64,000 bases of DNA from CAYJLF01 sp964371055. GTDB lineage: Bacteria > Eisenbacteria > RBG-16-71-46 > CAIMUX01. Location of the stretch: NCBI GenBank assembly GCA_964371055.1, contig CAYJLF010000019.1:72737-136736 (forward strand), read 5' to 3'. The translations under genes were made by a program, and so were the position numbers. Within the stretch, counting starts at the first letter, position 1; each line of letters starts with the position of its first letter. The notes under the pieces were generated by a model. The model saw only the letters and a program-made list of their open reading frames with translations. It searched no databases and was not told where the DNA came from. Positions 51,501-60,836 of the stretch are shown here, one piece after another.

Positions 51501-54500
51501 GTTCCCCTCCGTGCCGTTCACCAGGCTGTACTTACGGGGATCGGAATCGGAGGCGTTCTCGTCGTAACCATAGACGTCGAGCGGATCCGCGCCGACGAGC
51601 CCCTGGCGCAGGCCGTCCAGCCCCGTGTCCTCGTTCAGGTCGGTTCCCTGGTCCAGGCGGTTGTCGCCGTTCTGGTCCTCGGTGTCGAGGATGCCGTTCG
51701 GCGGCTTCACCTCCCACGCGGCCGGCTGCCGGGGATCGTTGCGATACCACATCGCGTCCTCGCTCACGGTCCCGATGTCGAGCACCAGCATGCCGCGCCG
51801 CGCCTGGTCCGGACTCGGATCCGGGTTGTACTGGCGGAAGTCGTTCACCCAGATGTCGAGGAACTGCGCGCGGGAGAGATCGGTCCCGCGGGCCGAGAGC
51901 ACGGTCGTCACCCCGCCCCAGGACCGCTTGCGCTCTTCCGGCGTCTCGCCCCGCGGAAAGAACTGCAGCCGCAGCACCTGGCGATTGTCATCCCGCTCGC
52001 GCTCCGTCAGAGTCGGTTGCAGGTCTCCTTCCCGGACCGCGTTGCGCGGTGAATACCACCACAGCTCTCCCTTCGCTTCCGCCCGGAGCGAGTCGCGTTC
52101 CGAGGGGAGAGGCGCGTCCGGCAGGATGGGCGAGTAGGGGATCGACGCGAAACGCCAGAGCCGACGGCTCATGCTGAGCGACATCACATCCTTCGCGCCA
52201 TCGAAGTCGTCCAGGTAGAGCTGGTTCTTGGTATTGGGATTGGGCAACGAGAGGCCGCCTCCGAAGGCGAGATCGAGCTTGGCCGGCTGACGCAGGTCGA
52301 GCCCGGGAAGGCGATCGAACAGCCCGGTCACGCGCCTCGACTCCGCCCGCCAGGTCCCCGCCAGCTCGCCCACGAGGGTGCGCGCCGGCTCCTGTCCCAG
52401 ACGTGGACGCCGTCCCTCCTGCCCGGGCGCGCCGCCGCGGCTCTCGTAGAGCCACGACGAGGAGAGGCTGAAGTCGCTCCCCTCTGGTTTGTACAGCGCC
52501 GAGACACCGGCCAGCGTCTTGGAGGCGCCGCCCCCGCCGAAACCGATGTACGAGTAGGTGACCCGGATCTCGTCCGACTCCGTCAGTCCGGCCGATTCGA
52601 GGATCTCCACCTCCCCCAGGTCGTAGTCGATCCGGTAATCACGGTCTCGCGCCAGGGTTCTGCCGCTGGCCGTGACGACCTCGCTGCCCGGGAGGATGTT
52701 GCTCGCATTCAGCGGGATGGTGCTGACCGGGCTCCGATAGGTGACCTCGAGGTAGTACTTGCTCCGCTGCTCGAGGTCGGTCCGGTTGAGCTGATCATAG
52801 ATCGAGGAGACGAGGTACGCCGACGCGAGATCCTCCTCCCCCGTGGTGCCCGGCGCGCCCGGCAGGGGGCGCAGGCGCGGCTCGCGCTGGCGGTCGTTCT
52901 CGTTCGGATAGAAACGACAGACGTTGTACCCCGCGCACTCGGGCGCAACCAGGCAGAGGTCGGCCGAATCCGGATCGAACGGCCTCAGGTCCGGGAGACG
53001 CAGGAGGCCCGACTGGTAGTTGAGCCACCCTTCGTCGATCCGGTCGTCATGTCCCGGGATCTCGCCTCCCGACTTCACCTCCGACAGGTCGATGCCGGTC
53101 ATGCGCAGGAAGGTGACCTCGCCGAGCGAAGGATCGGTGTAGCGGTCCGGGTTCGTCGCCCCGCCGACCGTTCGCTTCAGCCTGATCCGGAGTTCGAATC
53201 CCTGCGCGAGGATGTTCCGCGCCCCCAGATCGTAGATGTTGCGCAGCTCGAGCGGGTGGACTCCCGCCCAGGCGCCCGATCGGAGGTTCGACGGATCGAC
53301 CCGGGGATCCGTCTTGCTCGGACGGATCATCTTCAGGCGGAGCGTGTCGGACGGCGCCTGGTCTCCGACCGTGAAGGACTCGATCGGAAGCCCGGTGTAG
53401 GGATCCAGCCACTGCCCGACGTAACGCACCGCCAACACGTGGTTCTCGTCCAGCGGCTGGTGCAGGATGATGATCGGGTGCCCGTCGTAGGCGTTTCTCT
53501 GCACCAGATACTCTCCGGTCGGCGGGTCACCCGGCTGCAGCAGTCGGAAGGAGCCACGATAGGTCGAGTCCTCGGGCGCTGTCCCCCCTCGGAGGGTCGC
53601 GGTGGCCCGGACCGCGCTCTGCTGCTGATTGTTGCCCGCCACCTGGTCATCGATGAAGACGTCGATGGCCCCTTCGTCGAGTTGCCAGGGGCACCCGTTC
53701 GGATCCTGCAGGAAGAAGTACTTGCCTCGCACGTAGTCGTAGTCGTCGATCCGGATCGTGCGGACTTCGGCCGAGCGGGTGACCGACTTGGCGTCGGTCT
53801 TTCCCTCCTGCTTGCTCAGGATCGAGGTGATCTCCATGTCACCCAGGCGGGCCAGCGAGTTGATGCCGAAGAGCCCCTCGGCGCGTCCGCCGAACGACAC
53901 GTACTTGGTGCCCGGAAGGTTGAGGCTGGTGTTGCCGAGGTCGATCCGCTGCAGGATCTCGTCGTCGTACCCCTTGTAGCGGATCTTGATCCGGTTGGCG
54001 AGCGGCGTGCTGGCCTGGCTCGACTGGTCGACGTCGACGCTGACCTTGTCGCCGATGGTGCCGGTCAACTTGAGGTTGAGCTCCTGTTTCATGTCGAGCT
54101 GCGGGAACTTCGACTGCCGGCGGTTGATCTCCGTGATCTGCTCGTTCACCCGCCAGCGGCTGGTGCCGGAAAAGGTGATCCGCTCGCTGCCGCTGACGGA
54201 GAGGTTGGGCTTTCCCTCGCCGAAGATGCTCTGGAGCTGCGAGGGAAGCTCGACCGGGAGGTCGATCCGCACCAGCCCGCGCCTCGTCGTCGCCGTCGTG
54301 CCGGCCCGCCGCACGCGCTCCGCTTCGGCCGCCATGAGCTCTCGGTAGCGAACGCGGATGAGCCGCGCGAGGTAGTCCTCCTGCCGGAGCCGGATCCGGG
54401 GCGCGATCTCGGTCTCGCGGAGCGTCCGCCACTGCTCGACGGTCCCGGCCCCGATCTGCCCCGCCACCTGGCTCACACTCTGATCCGGGATCACCTTGCC

Positions 54501-55469
54501 GACGCGTCGCGGCGGCATGAGCCGAAATGGGATGGAGTCCTCGCGCGCACGCTCCCGCTCGCTCAGGAGTCCCCCTTCCTGCAGCGCGCGACGGGACCAG
54601 AGAGCCTGCGCCAGTCGATAGAGAAGGGCGTCCTGGGCCGGAGTCATCTCGGCGGTGAAGCCCCAGAGCCTGGGACGGACCCGGATCGAGTCGGCGAGCG
54701 GCGGCGCCGCCGGCTGGGAGATTCCCATGCTTCGCCGGGGCGCGGGAGTGGTGGAGGGCGGTGCCGGTTGAGGGCGCGCCGGAGACCGGGGCCGTGCCGT
54801 CGAATCGGGTGGTGTGATCGCACGGGCGGAATCCGCGGGAGCCGAAGGCTTCACGACTCCGACCGGCGGCCCGGGCGCGGCGGTCGAGTCGAGGGGCGCT
54901 CCCACCACCGTGGGGGTGGACGGTCCCGCCACGTCGATCGACTCCCGTTCGGCCGGAGCCGACGGCGGCACGACCGGAGTCGACTCCTGCGGCGCCGGGG
55001 CCGATGGCGGCACGACCTGGATCGACTCCCGCTCGGCCGGAGCCATGGACGGCGGGGGCGGAGTTGCAGCCGGAGGCAGCTCGGGAGGGGCCTCCGGAGG
55101 TAGCTCGCCCGGTCCGGGGGCCGGCTCGCCGGCGGCCGGCTCGGTCGGCTCTACCGCCGGCCGGGGCACGGGAGGTGGCGGAGGCTGCTCGACCGGCCAG
55201 GGAACCGGAGGGAGGGGCGTCGGGGCCAGGATCGAATCGATGACCCCCGGCACCCTCGGCTCCGGAGTGGTCTGGGCGCTCTCCTCGGTCCGCGCCGGCG
55301 GCTCATCGGTCGGGAGGCACCCGACAACGAGCAGCAGCAGACAGGCCGGCGGAAGGAGTGCCCGGTGGGCGAGGACCTTCGCGATGTGCCACAGGTATCG
55401 AATCAAGAACCCCCGCACGCCCGGCGCCCGGGTTCCCTGGAGCGCACCCCGCTCCTCTGCCCGCGCCAA
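48549..55469 (-). CDS. sprA: SprA, type IX secretion outer-membrane translocon
   Basis: The protein is ~2300 residues, comparable with Bacteroidetes SprA (about 2,300-2,400). The N-terminal region has a hydrophobic segment ending LVVGC, then a proline-rich stretch with three 14-residue repeats (55037 down to 54912). SprA-like beta blocks follow from about 430, e.g. KLTGTIGDKVSVDVDQSS, IDLGNTSLNLPGTKYVSFGG and KYFFLQDPNG. SprA forms a giant beta-barrel through which T9SS cargo leaves. Start TTG 55469 has GGGGAG; TTG 55406 is an alternative that gives a more compact signal sequence. It is transcribed away from lptF. No other T9SS component is in the window. Confidence 0.9.
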   Translation of the reverse strand: MARAEERGALQGTRAPGVRGFLIRYLWHIAKVLAHRALLPPACLLLLVVGCLPTDEPPARTEESAQTTPEPRVPGVIDSILAPTPLPPVPWPVEQPPPPPVPRPAVEPTEPAAGEPAPGPGELPPEAPPELPPAATPPPPSMAPAERESIQVVPPSAPAPQESTPVVPPSAPAERESIDVAGPSTPTVVGAPLDSTAAPGPPVGVVKPSAPADSARAITPPDSTARPRSPARPQPAPPSTTPAPRRSMGISQPAAPPLADSIRVRPRLWGFTAEMTPAQDALLYRLAQALWSRRALQEGGLLSERERAREDSIPFRLMPPRRVGKVIPDQSVSQVAGQIGAGTVEQWRTLRETEIAPRIRLRQEDYLARLIRVRYRELMAAEAERVRRAGTTATTRRGLVRIDLPVELPSQLQSIFGEGKPNLSVSGSERITFSGTSRWRVNEQITEINRRQSKFPQLDMKQELNLKLTGTIGDKVSVDVDQSSQASTPLANRIKIRYKGYDDEILQRIDLGNTSLNLPGTKYVSFGGRAEGLFGINSLARLGDMEITSILSKQEGKTDAKSVTRSAEVRTIRIDDYDYVRGKYFFLQDPNGCPWQLDEGAIDVFIDDQVAGNNQQQSAVRATATLRGGTAPEDSTYRGSFRLLQPGDPPTGEYLVQRNAYDGHPIIILHQPLDENHVLAVRYVGQWLDPYTGLPIESFTVGDQAPSDTLRLKMIRPSKTDPRVDPSNLRSGAWAGVHPLELRNIYDLGARNILAQGFELRIRLKRTVGGATNPDRYTDPSLGEVTFLRMTGIDLSEVKSGGEIPGHDDRIDEGWLNYQSGLLRLPDLRPFDPDSADLCLVAPECAGYNVCRFYPNENDRQREPRLRPLPGAPGTTGEEDLASAYLVSSIYDQLNRTDLEQRSKYYLEVTYRSPVSTIPLNASNILPGSEVVTASGRTLARDRDYRIDYDLGEVEILESAGLTESDEIRVTYSYIGFGGGGASKTLAGVSALYKPEGSDFSLSSSWLYESRGGAPGQEGRRPRLGQEPARTLVGELAGTWRAESRRVTGLFDRLPGLDLRQPAKLDLAFGGGLSLPNPNTKNQLYLDDFDGAKDVMSLSMSRRLWRFASIPYSPILPDAPLPSERDSLRAEAKGELWWYSPRNAVREGDLQPTLTERERDDNRQVLRLQFFPRGETPEERKRSWGGVTTVLSARGTDLSRAQFLDIWVNDFRQYNPDPSPDQARRGMLVLDIGTVSEDAMWYRNDPRQPAAWEVKPPNGILDTEDQNGDNRLDQGTDLNEDTGLDGLRQGLVGADPLDVYGYDENASDSDPRKYSLVNGTEGNQELDSEDLNGNGNLERLSSYYQIAIDLAREDLWETDVYRDYVYNNPGASPDLVAANNGWRRIRIPLRNDSLVVPRQETGAAAPSWEQVFHCRLWVTGFEDSTEAMLEVGGIEITGNRWFERPLSSLDDRPLPDSSLVPGEDFFVGVVNNKDDAAIYTSPYEVRKDEGISEREQAISMNFRRLGSGHRGAIYRTYSSRQDYTLYETMEFFLNRYFDSGTADLDCAVRLSRDPGSDTTNYYEYRTPVGAEWNLVKIDFAELSRLQLETPDSTTGVVERDLGGGVVIRRKGSPSLTSIQRVTFLVSNRGASELTRGSVWINELRLTGVKKDPGIAARLAATADLGKVGRFSFNWERLGADFLRIGQDRGSGITSTNWNLSGQSDLLGYAERLGLASSVRGSFSNRRDVPKFRTNSDLVLDTARDRDITMLRTDEVNFSLQKQRRASGWTRWVIEPFSIGGGYSRRINDTPNLRDRTAARTGNVGWSLPLDQWGEITLRRLRGTKLRLLPTNFSVNASGSRTRTTRESRTDLNQAYKPDPTVDLKQAGLTLSSGARPLQPISYQWSSVRDLMRKENETSILGVGIGRETGRTHAVTGTWQVPLLRSALAPSTNWQSGSNLTLSRQATGTAIAGEPDRENSFRNNRSLGFSGRLGLAEMIRTLTSLGTRGGDSARASAPRGAEGLLSGRLRLNTVNGSLTLTRSSDFTRRVGEPGLLYQLGFSEDPGRARPLSRADARYGEGRALNLDTNVGLPSSASLTLRFSRQDTRNRGSGLATRSVTSKWPDASVNWGSLHRQLRIDRFFRSFTATSGYSRESSEQGTAASPRDQTTTRSNFRPLLNINATLRSGMSLTFTSSASSTTDERFRPTLSVNERVDQQFTLGAKKTYTLTRQVEVPLTGRTQTVQTRLDLNVDFDYRTNRSETRTLGQRPVTNEDRMKWSATTGVGYQFTQNINGNGSIGFGQDTDRKNEANTSRFITISLGASFTF
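54912..55037 (-). repeat. Three 42-bp repeats in the sprA proline-rich segment
   Basis: The units encode AERESIQVVPPSAP, APQESTPVVPPSAP and AERESIDVAGPSTP. The spacing of the TCGACTCC core on the plus strand is 42 bases between each pair. They lie before the conserved SprA body, in a likely flexible periplasmic linker. Confidence 0.75.
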
Positions 55470-55599
55470 CGAATATACTCCCCAACCCGGGACAGGGTCC
55501 GGCCCCGGCGGGTATAGTAACCCGGCTGGCCGGCCCCCCCCATGAAGGCATGCCCGGTCTGCGACCGGTTCCGGGAACCTGAGGAGCGAAAGGACAGGG

Positions 55600-56979
55600 A
55601 TGATCCTGAGGCGCTATGTCCTGAGATCTTTAATCGGGCCATTCTGGCTCGGCTTCGGGATCATTACATTCCTGCTGACCATGGACATGCTCCTCGACCT
55701 CCTCGACCTCCTCATCAGCAAGGGCATCCATCCCTGGTCCGTCATCCGGCTCTTCGTGCTGGCGCTGGGATGGATGGTCGCTCTCTCCATCCCCTGCGGT
55801 GTGCTGGTGGCGTCCCTCATGACCTACGGCCGCCTCAGCCAGGACAACGAGATCATCGCCCTTCGGGCCAGCGGAGTGCATCTCATGCAGATCATCCTCC
55901 CCGCCCTCGGATCGGCCGTGATTGTGGCGGGCGGGCTGGCGCTGTTCAATAACTACGTCCTGCCCGAAGCCAACTTCGCCTTCGCCTCGCTCCGCCTGGA
56001 GATCAGCCGCCAGCGTCCCACGGCGGAGATCCGGGAGGGGGTACTGATCGACGACTTTCGCGGATTCGATCTCTGGATCGGTCGCCTCGACGACCGCAGC
56101 GGAGCGATGGAGGAGGTGCTGATCCTCGATGCGCGCTCCAACCCTGACTCGCCGCGGACGATCCTGGCGCACGCCGGCACGCTCGAGTATCGTCCCGAAC
56201 GAGGCATGCTCACGCTCCACCTGCGAGACGGCGAGGTCCACGAGGTCGATCCCCAGTCGAACCGGGGGGAGTACCGGAGGCTCCGCTTCGAGTCCCAGAT
56301 CCTGAACATCACCGATCCCGCCGACCGCACCCGGGGCGGATCGCACCAGCGAAGCCAACGGGAGATGTCGATCGAGATGATGGGGGCCGAAATCGCCAAG
56401 CTCCGTGCCCAGGAGAGCCGCCAGGACTCCCTGCTCGACGAAGCGCTGCGGGGAGCCGGGTTGTCGACGATCGGGGAGCTGGATCGGCTCGATCCGCGAG
56501 AGGCCGCCCCCCGCCTCGGCACCTTCCTCGCCGCCCTGGCGGCGCGGACCCTCGGGCGCCGCGGCTCCCCGCCGGAGCTGCCCGCCTTCAGCGCGGAAGA
56601 GCGGCGATGGTTCGAACTGGCGCAGGCGCGCCGTCGTGAGCTGCATCAGATGCGGCGCCGCATGGCCGAGTACCGGGTCGAGATCCAGAAGAAGTATTCG
56701 ATTCCGGCCGCCTGCATCGTTTTCGTCCTGGTCGGAGCGCCGCTCGGGATGCTCGCCCGGCGGGGTGGCCTGGCCGCCGGGTTCTTCAGCGCCGTCTTCT
56801 TCGTCTTCTACTACCTCTGCCTCATCGGCGGGGAACAGCTCGCGGATCGACTGCTCGTACCGCCCTGGCTGGCGATGTGGCTCCCCAACGTCGTCCTCGG
56901 CGCGCTCGGCGTCTGGCTGACCGTACAGGCCGTGGTGTCGGGCCAGCCGGCGCGCCCGCAGCGAGGGAAGGTCGCGTGA
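55600..56979 (+). CDS. lptF: LPS export ABC transporter permease LptF
   Basis: The 459-residue protein has the YjgP/YjgQ layout: N-terminal helix block (ILRRYVLRSLIGPFWLGFGIITFLLTMDMLLDLLDLL), a periplasmic domain (about 130-350) including RPTAEIREGVLIDDFRGF, and a final group of helices around YSIPAACIVFVLVGAPLGMLARRGG. With LptG and the LptB ATPase it lifts lipopolysaccharide from the inner membrane. It begins at ATG 55600 after AGGACAGGG. The periplasmic domain has a longer than usual Arg/Glu-rich insert (about 250-360). It is coupled to lptG by GTGA. Confidence 0.9.
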   Translation: MILRRYVLRSLIGPFWLGFGIITFLLTMDMLLDLLDLLISKGIHPWSVIRLFVLALGWMVALSIPCGVLVASLMTYGRLSQDNEIIALRASGVHLMQIILPALGSAVIVAGGLALFNNYVLPEANFAFASLRLEISRQRPTAEIREGVLIDDFRGFDLWIGRLDDRSGAMEEVLILDARSNPDSPRTILAHAGTLEYRPERGMLTLHLRDGEVHEVDPQSNRGEYRRLRFESQILNITDPADRTRGGSHQRSQREMSIEMMGAEIAKLRAQESRQDSLLDEALRGAGLSTIGELDRLDPREAAPRLGTFLAALAARTLGRRGSPPELPAFSAEERRWFELAQARRRELHQMRRRMAEYRVEIQKKYSIPAACIVFVLVGAPLGMLARRGGLAAGFFSAVFFVFYYLCLIGGEQLADRLLVPPWLAMWLPNVVLGALGVWLTVQAVVSGQPARPQRGKVA

Positions 56980-58055
56980 GAATCCTGGATCGCTACCTCC
57001 TCCGCGAGTTCCTGGGCTACGCCTTTCTCGGGATCGGCACCTTCTCGGCGCTCTTCGTCGTCGTCGACCTGTTCGAGAAGATCGACACCTTTGTCGACTT
57101 CCGAACGCCGCCCTCGACGGTCATGCGCTACTACGCCTGGGGGCTGCCGGCCATCCTGACGCAGGTCCTGCCCATTGCACTTCTGTTGGGATCCCTCCTC
57201 GGACTGACCCAGCTTCGCAAGCACAACGAGGTCACCGCCATGCAGGGATCCGGCCAGAGCCCATGGCGGCTGGCGCGTCCGCTCCTGGCGGTCGCGTTTC
57301 TCTTTTCGCTCGCGCAGTACACCCTGAACGAGGTGGTGGGACCATCAGCGCACACCCGCCAGAAGCGGATCCTCAGCACCGAAATCCGCAAGCAGCAGGA
57401 GTCGGATCGCCGGAGCCAGAGCGAGGTCCGCCTCCTCGGCGCCGGACGCCGCTTCTGGGTCGCGCGCTACTTCGACGCTCCGAGTCGTTCGCTGCGGGAG
57501 GTTTCGCTGCAACAACTCGACGCGCCGGTGATCCGCGGGCGCGTCGACGCCCGCATCGCCCGCTGGGAAGCGGGAGTCTGGCGCTTCGAGGACGGCTGGC
57601 TCCGGACCTTCCGCGATTCGACCGAGGCGGTCGTGCGCTTCCGGGCGTACGGCACGACCGAGCCGGAAGAGACGCCACCCGACTTCAGTCGCGGGGTCAA
57701 GGATCCGTTCTTCATGAGCATGAAGGACCTCTGGACCTTCGCGCGCCGCGTCGGCGAGAGCGGTGGAGAGACCCAGGAGCACCTGACGAACTTCCACATC
57801 CGCGCCTCGTTTCCCCTCGCCGACCTGATCATGGTGTTGCTGGGCGCGGCGCTGTCGCTGCGCGTCGTGCGGGGCGGGAACCTGGCGCTCGGCTTCGGAC
57901 TCAGCGTCACGATCGGGTTCGCCTACTTCGCCCTGATCCGCACCGGCCAGACCCTCGGGTATAACGGCACGCTTCCCCCGCTGCTCGCGGCGTGGCTGGG
58001 AAACATCGTCTTCGGGGGGATCGGGGCGATCCTGTTCTGGCGCCTGGCGCGCTAG
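56976..58055 (+). CDS. lptG: LPS export ABC transporter permease LptG
   Basis: The 359-residue protein begins at GTG 56976, overlapping the lptF stop. It opens RILDRYLLREFLGYAFLGIGTFSALFVVVDLFEKIDTFVDF, typical of the second YjgP/YjgQ permease. HNEVTAMQGSGQSPWRLARPLL and a periplasmic beta domain follow, then NFHIRASFPLADLIMVLLGAALSLRV and further helices. It is the inner-membrane partner of LptF. An open frame reaches upstream to 56877 but that part overlaps lptF and is not coding. No lptA, lptB or lptC is in the window. Confidence 0.92.
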   Translation: MRILDRYLLREFLGYAFLGIGTFSALFVVVDLFEKIDTFVDFRTPPSTVMRYYAWGLPAILTQVLPIALLLGSLLGLTQLRKHNEVTAMQGSGQSPWRLARPLLAVAFLFSLAQYTLNEVVGPSAHTRQKRILSTEIRKQQESDRRSQSEVRLLGAGRRFWVARYFDAPSRSLREVSLQQLDAPVIRGRVDARIARWEAGVWRFEDGWLRTFRDSTEAVVRFRAYGTTEPEETPPDFSRGVKDPFFMSMKDLWTFARRVGESGGETQEHLTNFHIRASFPLADLIMVLLGAALSLRVVRGGNLALGFGLSVTIGFAYFALIRTGQTLGYNGTLPPLLAAWLGNIVFGGIGAILFWRLAR

Positions 58056-58065
58056 CCGCGCCAGG
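58043..58065. terminator. Inverted repeat between convergent lptG and accC
   Basis: A perfect nine-pair stem CCTGGCGCG/CGCGCCAGG with loop CTAGC overlaps the lptG stop codon. There is no T-run on either side, so a terminator role is only suggested by its place between convergent genes. Confidence 0.35.
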
Positions 58066-58094
58066 TTCAGCTTCCCGGCCACCGACGGCGGCCG

Positions 58095-59465
58095 CTACCC
58101 CGCCGGCCCCGCCGCGGCCGCCCGCTCGGCCGCCCGGCGCTCCACGTACCGCGTGTCGGCCCGGCCGGCCAGAAAGACCGGGTCCTCGAGCAGGTCGAGG
58201 TGGAAGGGAATCGTCGTCTGGATTCCCTCGATCACCATTTCATACAGGGCCCGCCGCAGCCGCGCGATCGCTTCGCCGCGGTCCGATCCGTGCGCGATCA
58301 GCTTCGCAACCAGCGAGTCGTAGTGCGGCGGCACGGTGTAACCGTGCTGCAGATGGGTGTCGATGCGGATGCCGGGTCCCCCCGGCAGGTGCAACGCGGT
58401 GATCCGGCCGGGCGACGGGCGGAAGCCTCGCGCCGGGTCCTCCGCGTTGATGCGGCACTCGATCGCGTGCCCGGACTGCGGGATCGACTCCGGCGTCCAG
58501 CGCCACGGTTCCCCGGCCGCGATGCGCAACTGCTCCTTCACGAGGTCCACTCCCGTCACCATCTCCGTCACCGGGTGCTCGACCTGCAGCCGCGTGTTCA
58601 TCTCCATGAAGTGGAACGAGCCGTCCTCATCGAGGAGGAACTCCATCGTTCCGGCTCCGCGGTAGGAGATGCGCCGCGCCCCCTCGCGGGCCACTCGCCC
58701 CATCTCCAGCCGGGTCGCCGGGTCCAGGCCGGGGCTGGGCGACTCCTCCACGAGCTTCTGGTGGCGCCGTTGCACCGAGCAATCGCGTTCGAAGAGGTGG
58801 ACCGCTTCGCCTTGTCCGTCGCCGAGGAGCTGGATCTCGATGTGGCGGGTCGACCGGAGGTACCGCTCCAGGTAGAGGGCGCCGTTGCCGAAGGCGGCCG
58901 TGGCTTCCGTCTGCGCGGTCTGGAAGAGCCGCTCGAGCTCATCCCGCGCGGAGACGACGCGCATCCCCTTGCCCCCTCCGCCGTCGCGGGCCTTGAGGAT
59001 GACCGGGTAGCCGATCCGTTCGGCGATCAGGCGCGCCTCCGCGGACGACTCGACGACGCCGTCACTGCCGGGGGTCACCGGTACGCCGGCCGCCTTCATC
59101 GTCGCTTTCGCGGCGCTCTTGTCCCCCATGAGGCGGATCGAAGCGGGCGTCGGGCCGATGAAGACCAGACCGCTCGATTCGACCATCTCCGCGAACGCAG
59201 CGTTCTCGCTCAGGAAGCCGTACCCGGGGTGGATCGCTTCGGCGCCCTTGATCCGGGCGGCGCTGATCACCCGGGCCGGGGCCAGGTAGCTCTCCCGACT
59301 GCTGGCCGGGCCGATGCAGACCGACTCGTCGGCGAGCCGGACATGGAGCGCTTCGCGGTCGGCCTCGGAGTAGACCGCCACCGAGGAGACCCCCAGCTCA
59401 CGACAGGCGCGGATGACTCTGACCGCGATCTCGCCCCGGTTGGCGATGAGGATCTTGCCGAACAT
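58095..59465 (-). CDS. accC: Acetyl-CoA carboxylase, biotin carboxylase subunit
   Basis: The 456-residue enzyme carboxylates biotin on AccB with ATP and bicarbonate. It starts FGKILIANRGEIAVRVIRACRELG. It has the ATP-grasp features KARDGGGGKGMRVV, the bicarbonate/biotin-site HLFERDCSVQRRHQKLVEE, EFLLDEDGSFHFMEMNTRLQVEHPVTEM and, late, the substrate loop ECRINAEDPARGFRPSPG. Its length is normal. The ATG is preceded by a 28-base gap after pilT, so it is probably cotranscribed with accB-pilT. Confidence 0.95.
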   Translation of the reverse strand: MFGKILIANRGEIAVRVIRACRELGVSSVAVYSEADREALHVRLADESVCIGPASSRESYLAPARVISAARIKGAEAIHPGYGFLSENAAFAEMVESSGLVFIGPTPASIRLMGDKSAAKATMKAAGVPVTPGSDGVVESSAEARLIAERIGYPVILKARDGGGGKGMRVVSARDELERLFQTAQTEATAAFGNGALYLERYLRSTRHIEIQLLGDGQGEAVHLFERDCSVQRRHQKLVEESPSPGLDPATRLEMGRVAREGARRISYRGAGTMEFLLDEDGSFHFMEMNTRLQVEHPVTEMVTGVDLVKEQLRIAAGEPWRWTPESIPQSGHAIECRINAEDPARGFRPSPGRITALHLPGGPGIRIDTHLQHGYTVPPHYDSLVAKLIAHGSDRGEAIARLRRALYEMVIEGIQTTIPFHLDLLEDPVFLAGRADTRYVERRAAERAAAAGPAG

Positions 59466-59493
59466 GCGCCTCCTGCGCGGTCCGGCTGCGAGA

Positions 59494-60789
59494 TCAGAAT
59501 CGACTGATGCCGGCCGGACCGTCTCCGCTTTCCCTCGTCACCCGATCGACGACGTGCTCCGCCGCCGTGGAACGGACCTCGCCCGATCGCCTTCCGGCGG
59601 AGGAAGCCCCGACGTCGAGTCCGGCGTCGCCCGGGCCGGCCACGGCCGGAGCCTCGGACGACGCGCCCGACGCCGCGCGCTGCTTCTGCGCCTCGAACGC
59701 GTCCCACGTCGTGTCGCTCGAGGCGTGGATCCCCTTGACCCGGAGCTCGAACTCGCTCGGTGTGGTTGAATTGCGCAGAGCCTCGTCGTAGGTGATGAGC
59801 CCCTGGCTGTACAACCGCATCAGCGACTGGTCGAACGACTGCATCCCGTACTGCGCGGCCCCTTCCGCGATGGCTGATCGTATCAGATGGGTCTTCTCCG
59901 AGACCATCAGGTATTCCTTGATCGTCGGGGTGGTGATCATGACCTCGCAGGCCGGGACCCGCCCCCGATCCCCCGCCCGCGGGATGAGCCGGAGCGAAAT
60001 GACCGACTGGAGGGTCGAAGCGAGGAGGTAGCGGATCTCCGCGTGCTGGTGGGGGGGATAGAACGACAGGATCCGGTTTACGGTCTGCGCCGCATCGACC
60101 GTGTGGAGCGTGGAGAGGACGAGGTGCCCGGTATCGGCGGCCATCAACGCGATCGACATCGTCTCGCGATCGCGGATCTCCCCCAGCAGGATCACGTCGG
60201 GATCCTGGCGCAGGATGTGTTTCAACGCGGCGAGGTAGGTCTCGGTGTCGATCCCGACTTCGCGCTGGCTGATCATGCTCTTGTCGTCCCGATGGAGGAA
60301 CTCGATCGGGTCCTCGACCGTGATGACAGACCGGGCGATCCTCCGGTTGATCGCGTCGATCATCGAGGCCAGGGTCGTGGACTTGCCGCTGCCGACGGTG
60401 CCGGTGACCAGCACCAGTCCCCGCGGCAGGAGCGCCAGCTTCTCGACGATCGGAGGGAGATTCAGTTCCTCGATGGCCGGCACGCCGAGCGGGACATGGC
60501 GCAGGACCAGGGCGATCGTTCCGCGCTGGTAGTAGAAGTTGGCGCGGAACCGCGCGAGTCCGGGCACACCGATGGCGAGGTCGATCTCGCGAGCGCGCGC
60601 AAACTCCTGGCGCTGGGCCGGGGTCAGCACCTGCTCGATGATCGATTCCATCTCCTTCGGCGTGGGAGAAGGTTCGTCCAGGTTCCGGAGCTCACCGTCG
60701 ACCCGGATCTGGGGACGGCTCCCTGCCTTGACGTGCAGGTCGCTGGCACTGCTCTCGAGCATCACCTCGAGTACGCGTCGGAAATCCAC
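59494..60789 (-). CDS. pilT: Twitching motility / type IV pilus retraction ATPase, PilT family
   Basis: The 431-residue secretion ATPase has the N-terminal PAS-like lead SSASDLHVKAGSRPQIRVDGELR, Walker A VTGTVGSGKSTT, the Asp box SVITVEDPIEFLH, Walker B DPDVILLGEIRDRETM, and the His box THGHL-type TGHLVLSTLHTVDAAQTVNRI. The C-terminal AIRS-like region (KTHLIRSAIAEGAAQYGMQSFDQSL) is present. An alanine-rich tail of about 65 residues follows. The start is GTG. PilT drives pilus disassembly; PilU is the other possibility. It sits between accB and accC. Confidence 0.92.
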   Translation of the reverse strand: MDFRRVLEVMLESSASDLHVKAGSRPQIRVDGELRNLDEPSPTPKEMESIIEQVLTPAQRQEFARAREIDLAIGVPGLARFRANFYYQRGTIALVLRHVPLGVPAIEELNLPPIVEKLALLPRGLVLVTGTVGSGKSTTLASMIDAINRRIARSVITVEDPIEFLHRDDKSMISQREVGIDTETYLAALKHILRQDPDVILLGEIRDRETMSIALMAADTGHLVLSTLHTVDAAQTVNRILSFYPPHQHAEIRYLLASTLQSVISLRLIPRAGDRGRVPACEVMITTPTIKEYLMVSEKTHLIRSAIAEGAAQYGMQSFDQSLMRLYSQGLITYDEALRNSTTPSEFELRVKGIHASSDTTWDAFEAQKQRAASGASSEAPAVAGPGDAGLDVGASSAGRRSGEVRSTAAEHVVDRVTRESGDGPAGISRF

Positions 60790-60836
60790 GCCGAAGCCCT
60801 CCCCTCGTCCGGAGCCACCGCCCCGGGGGCGACGGG

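Noticed and set aside
47913..52052. 1379-codon plus-strand open frame opposite sprA
   Set aside because: It has no recognisable motif and is explained by GC-rich codon third positions of the sprA strand.
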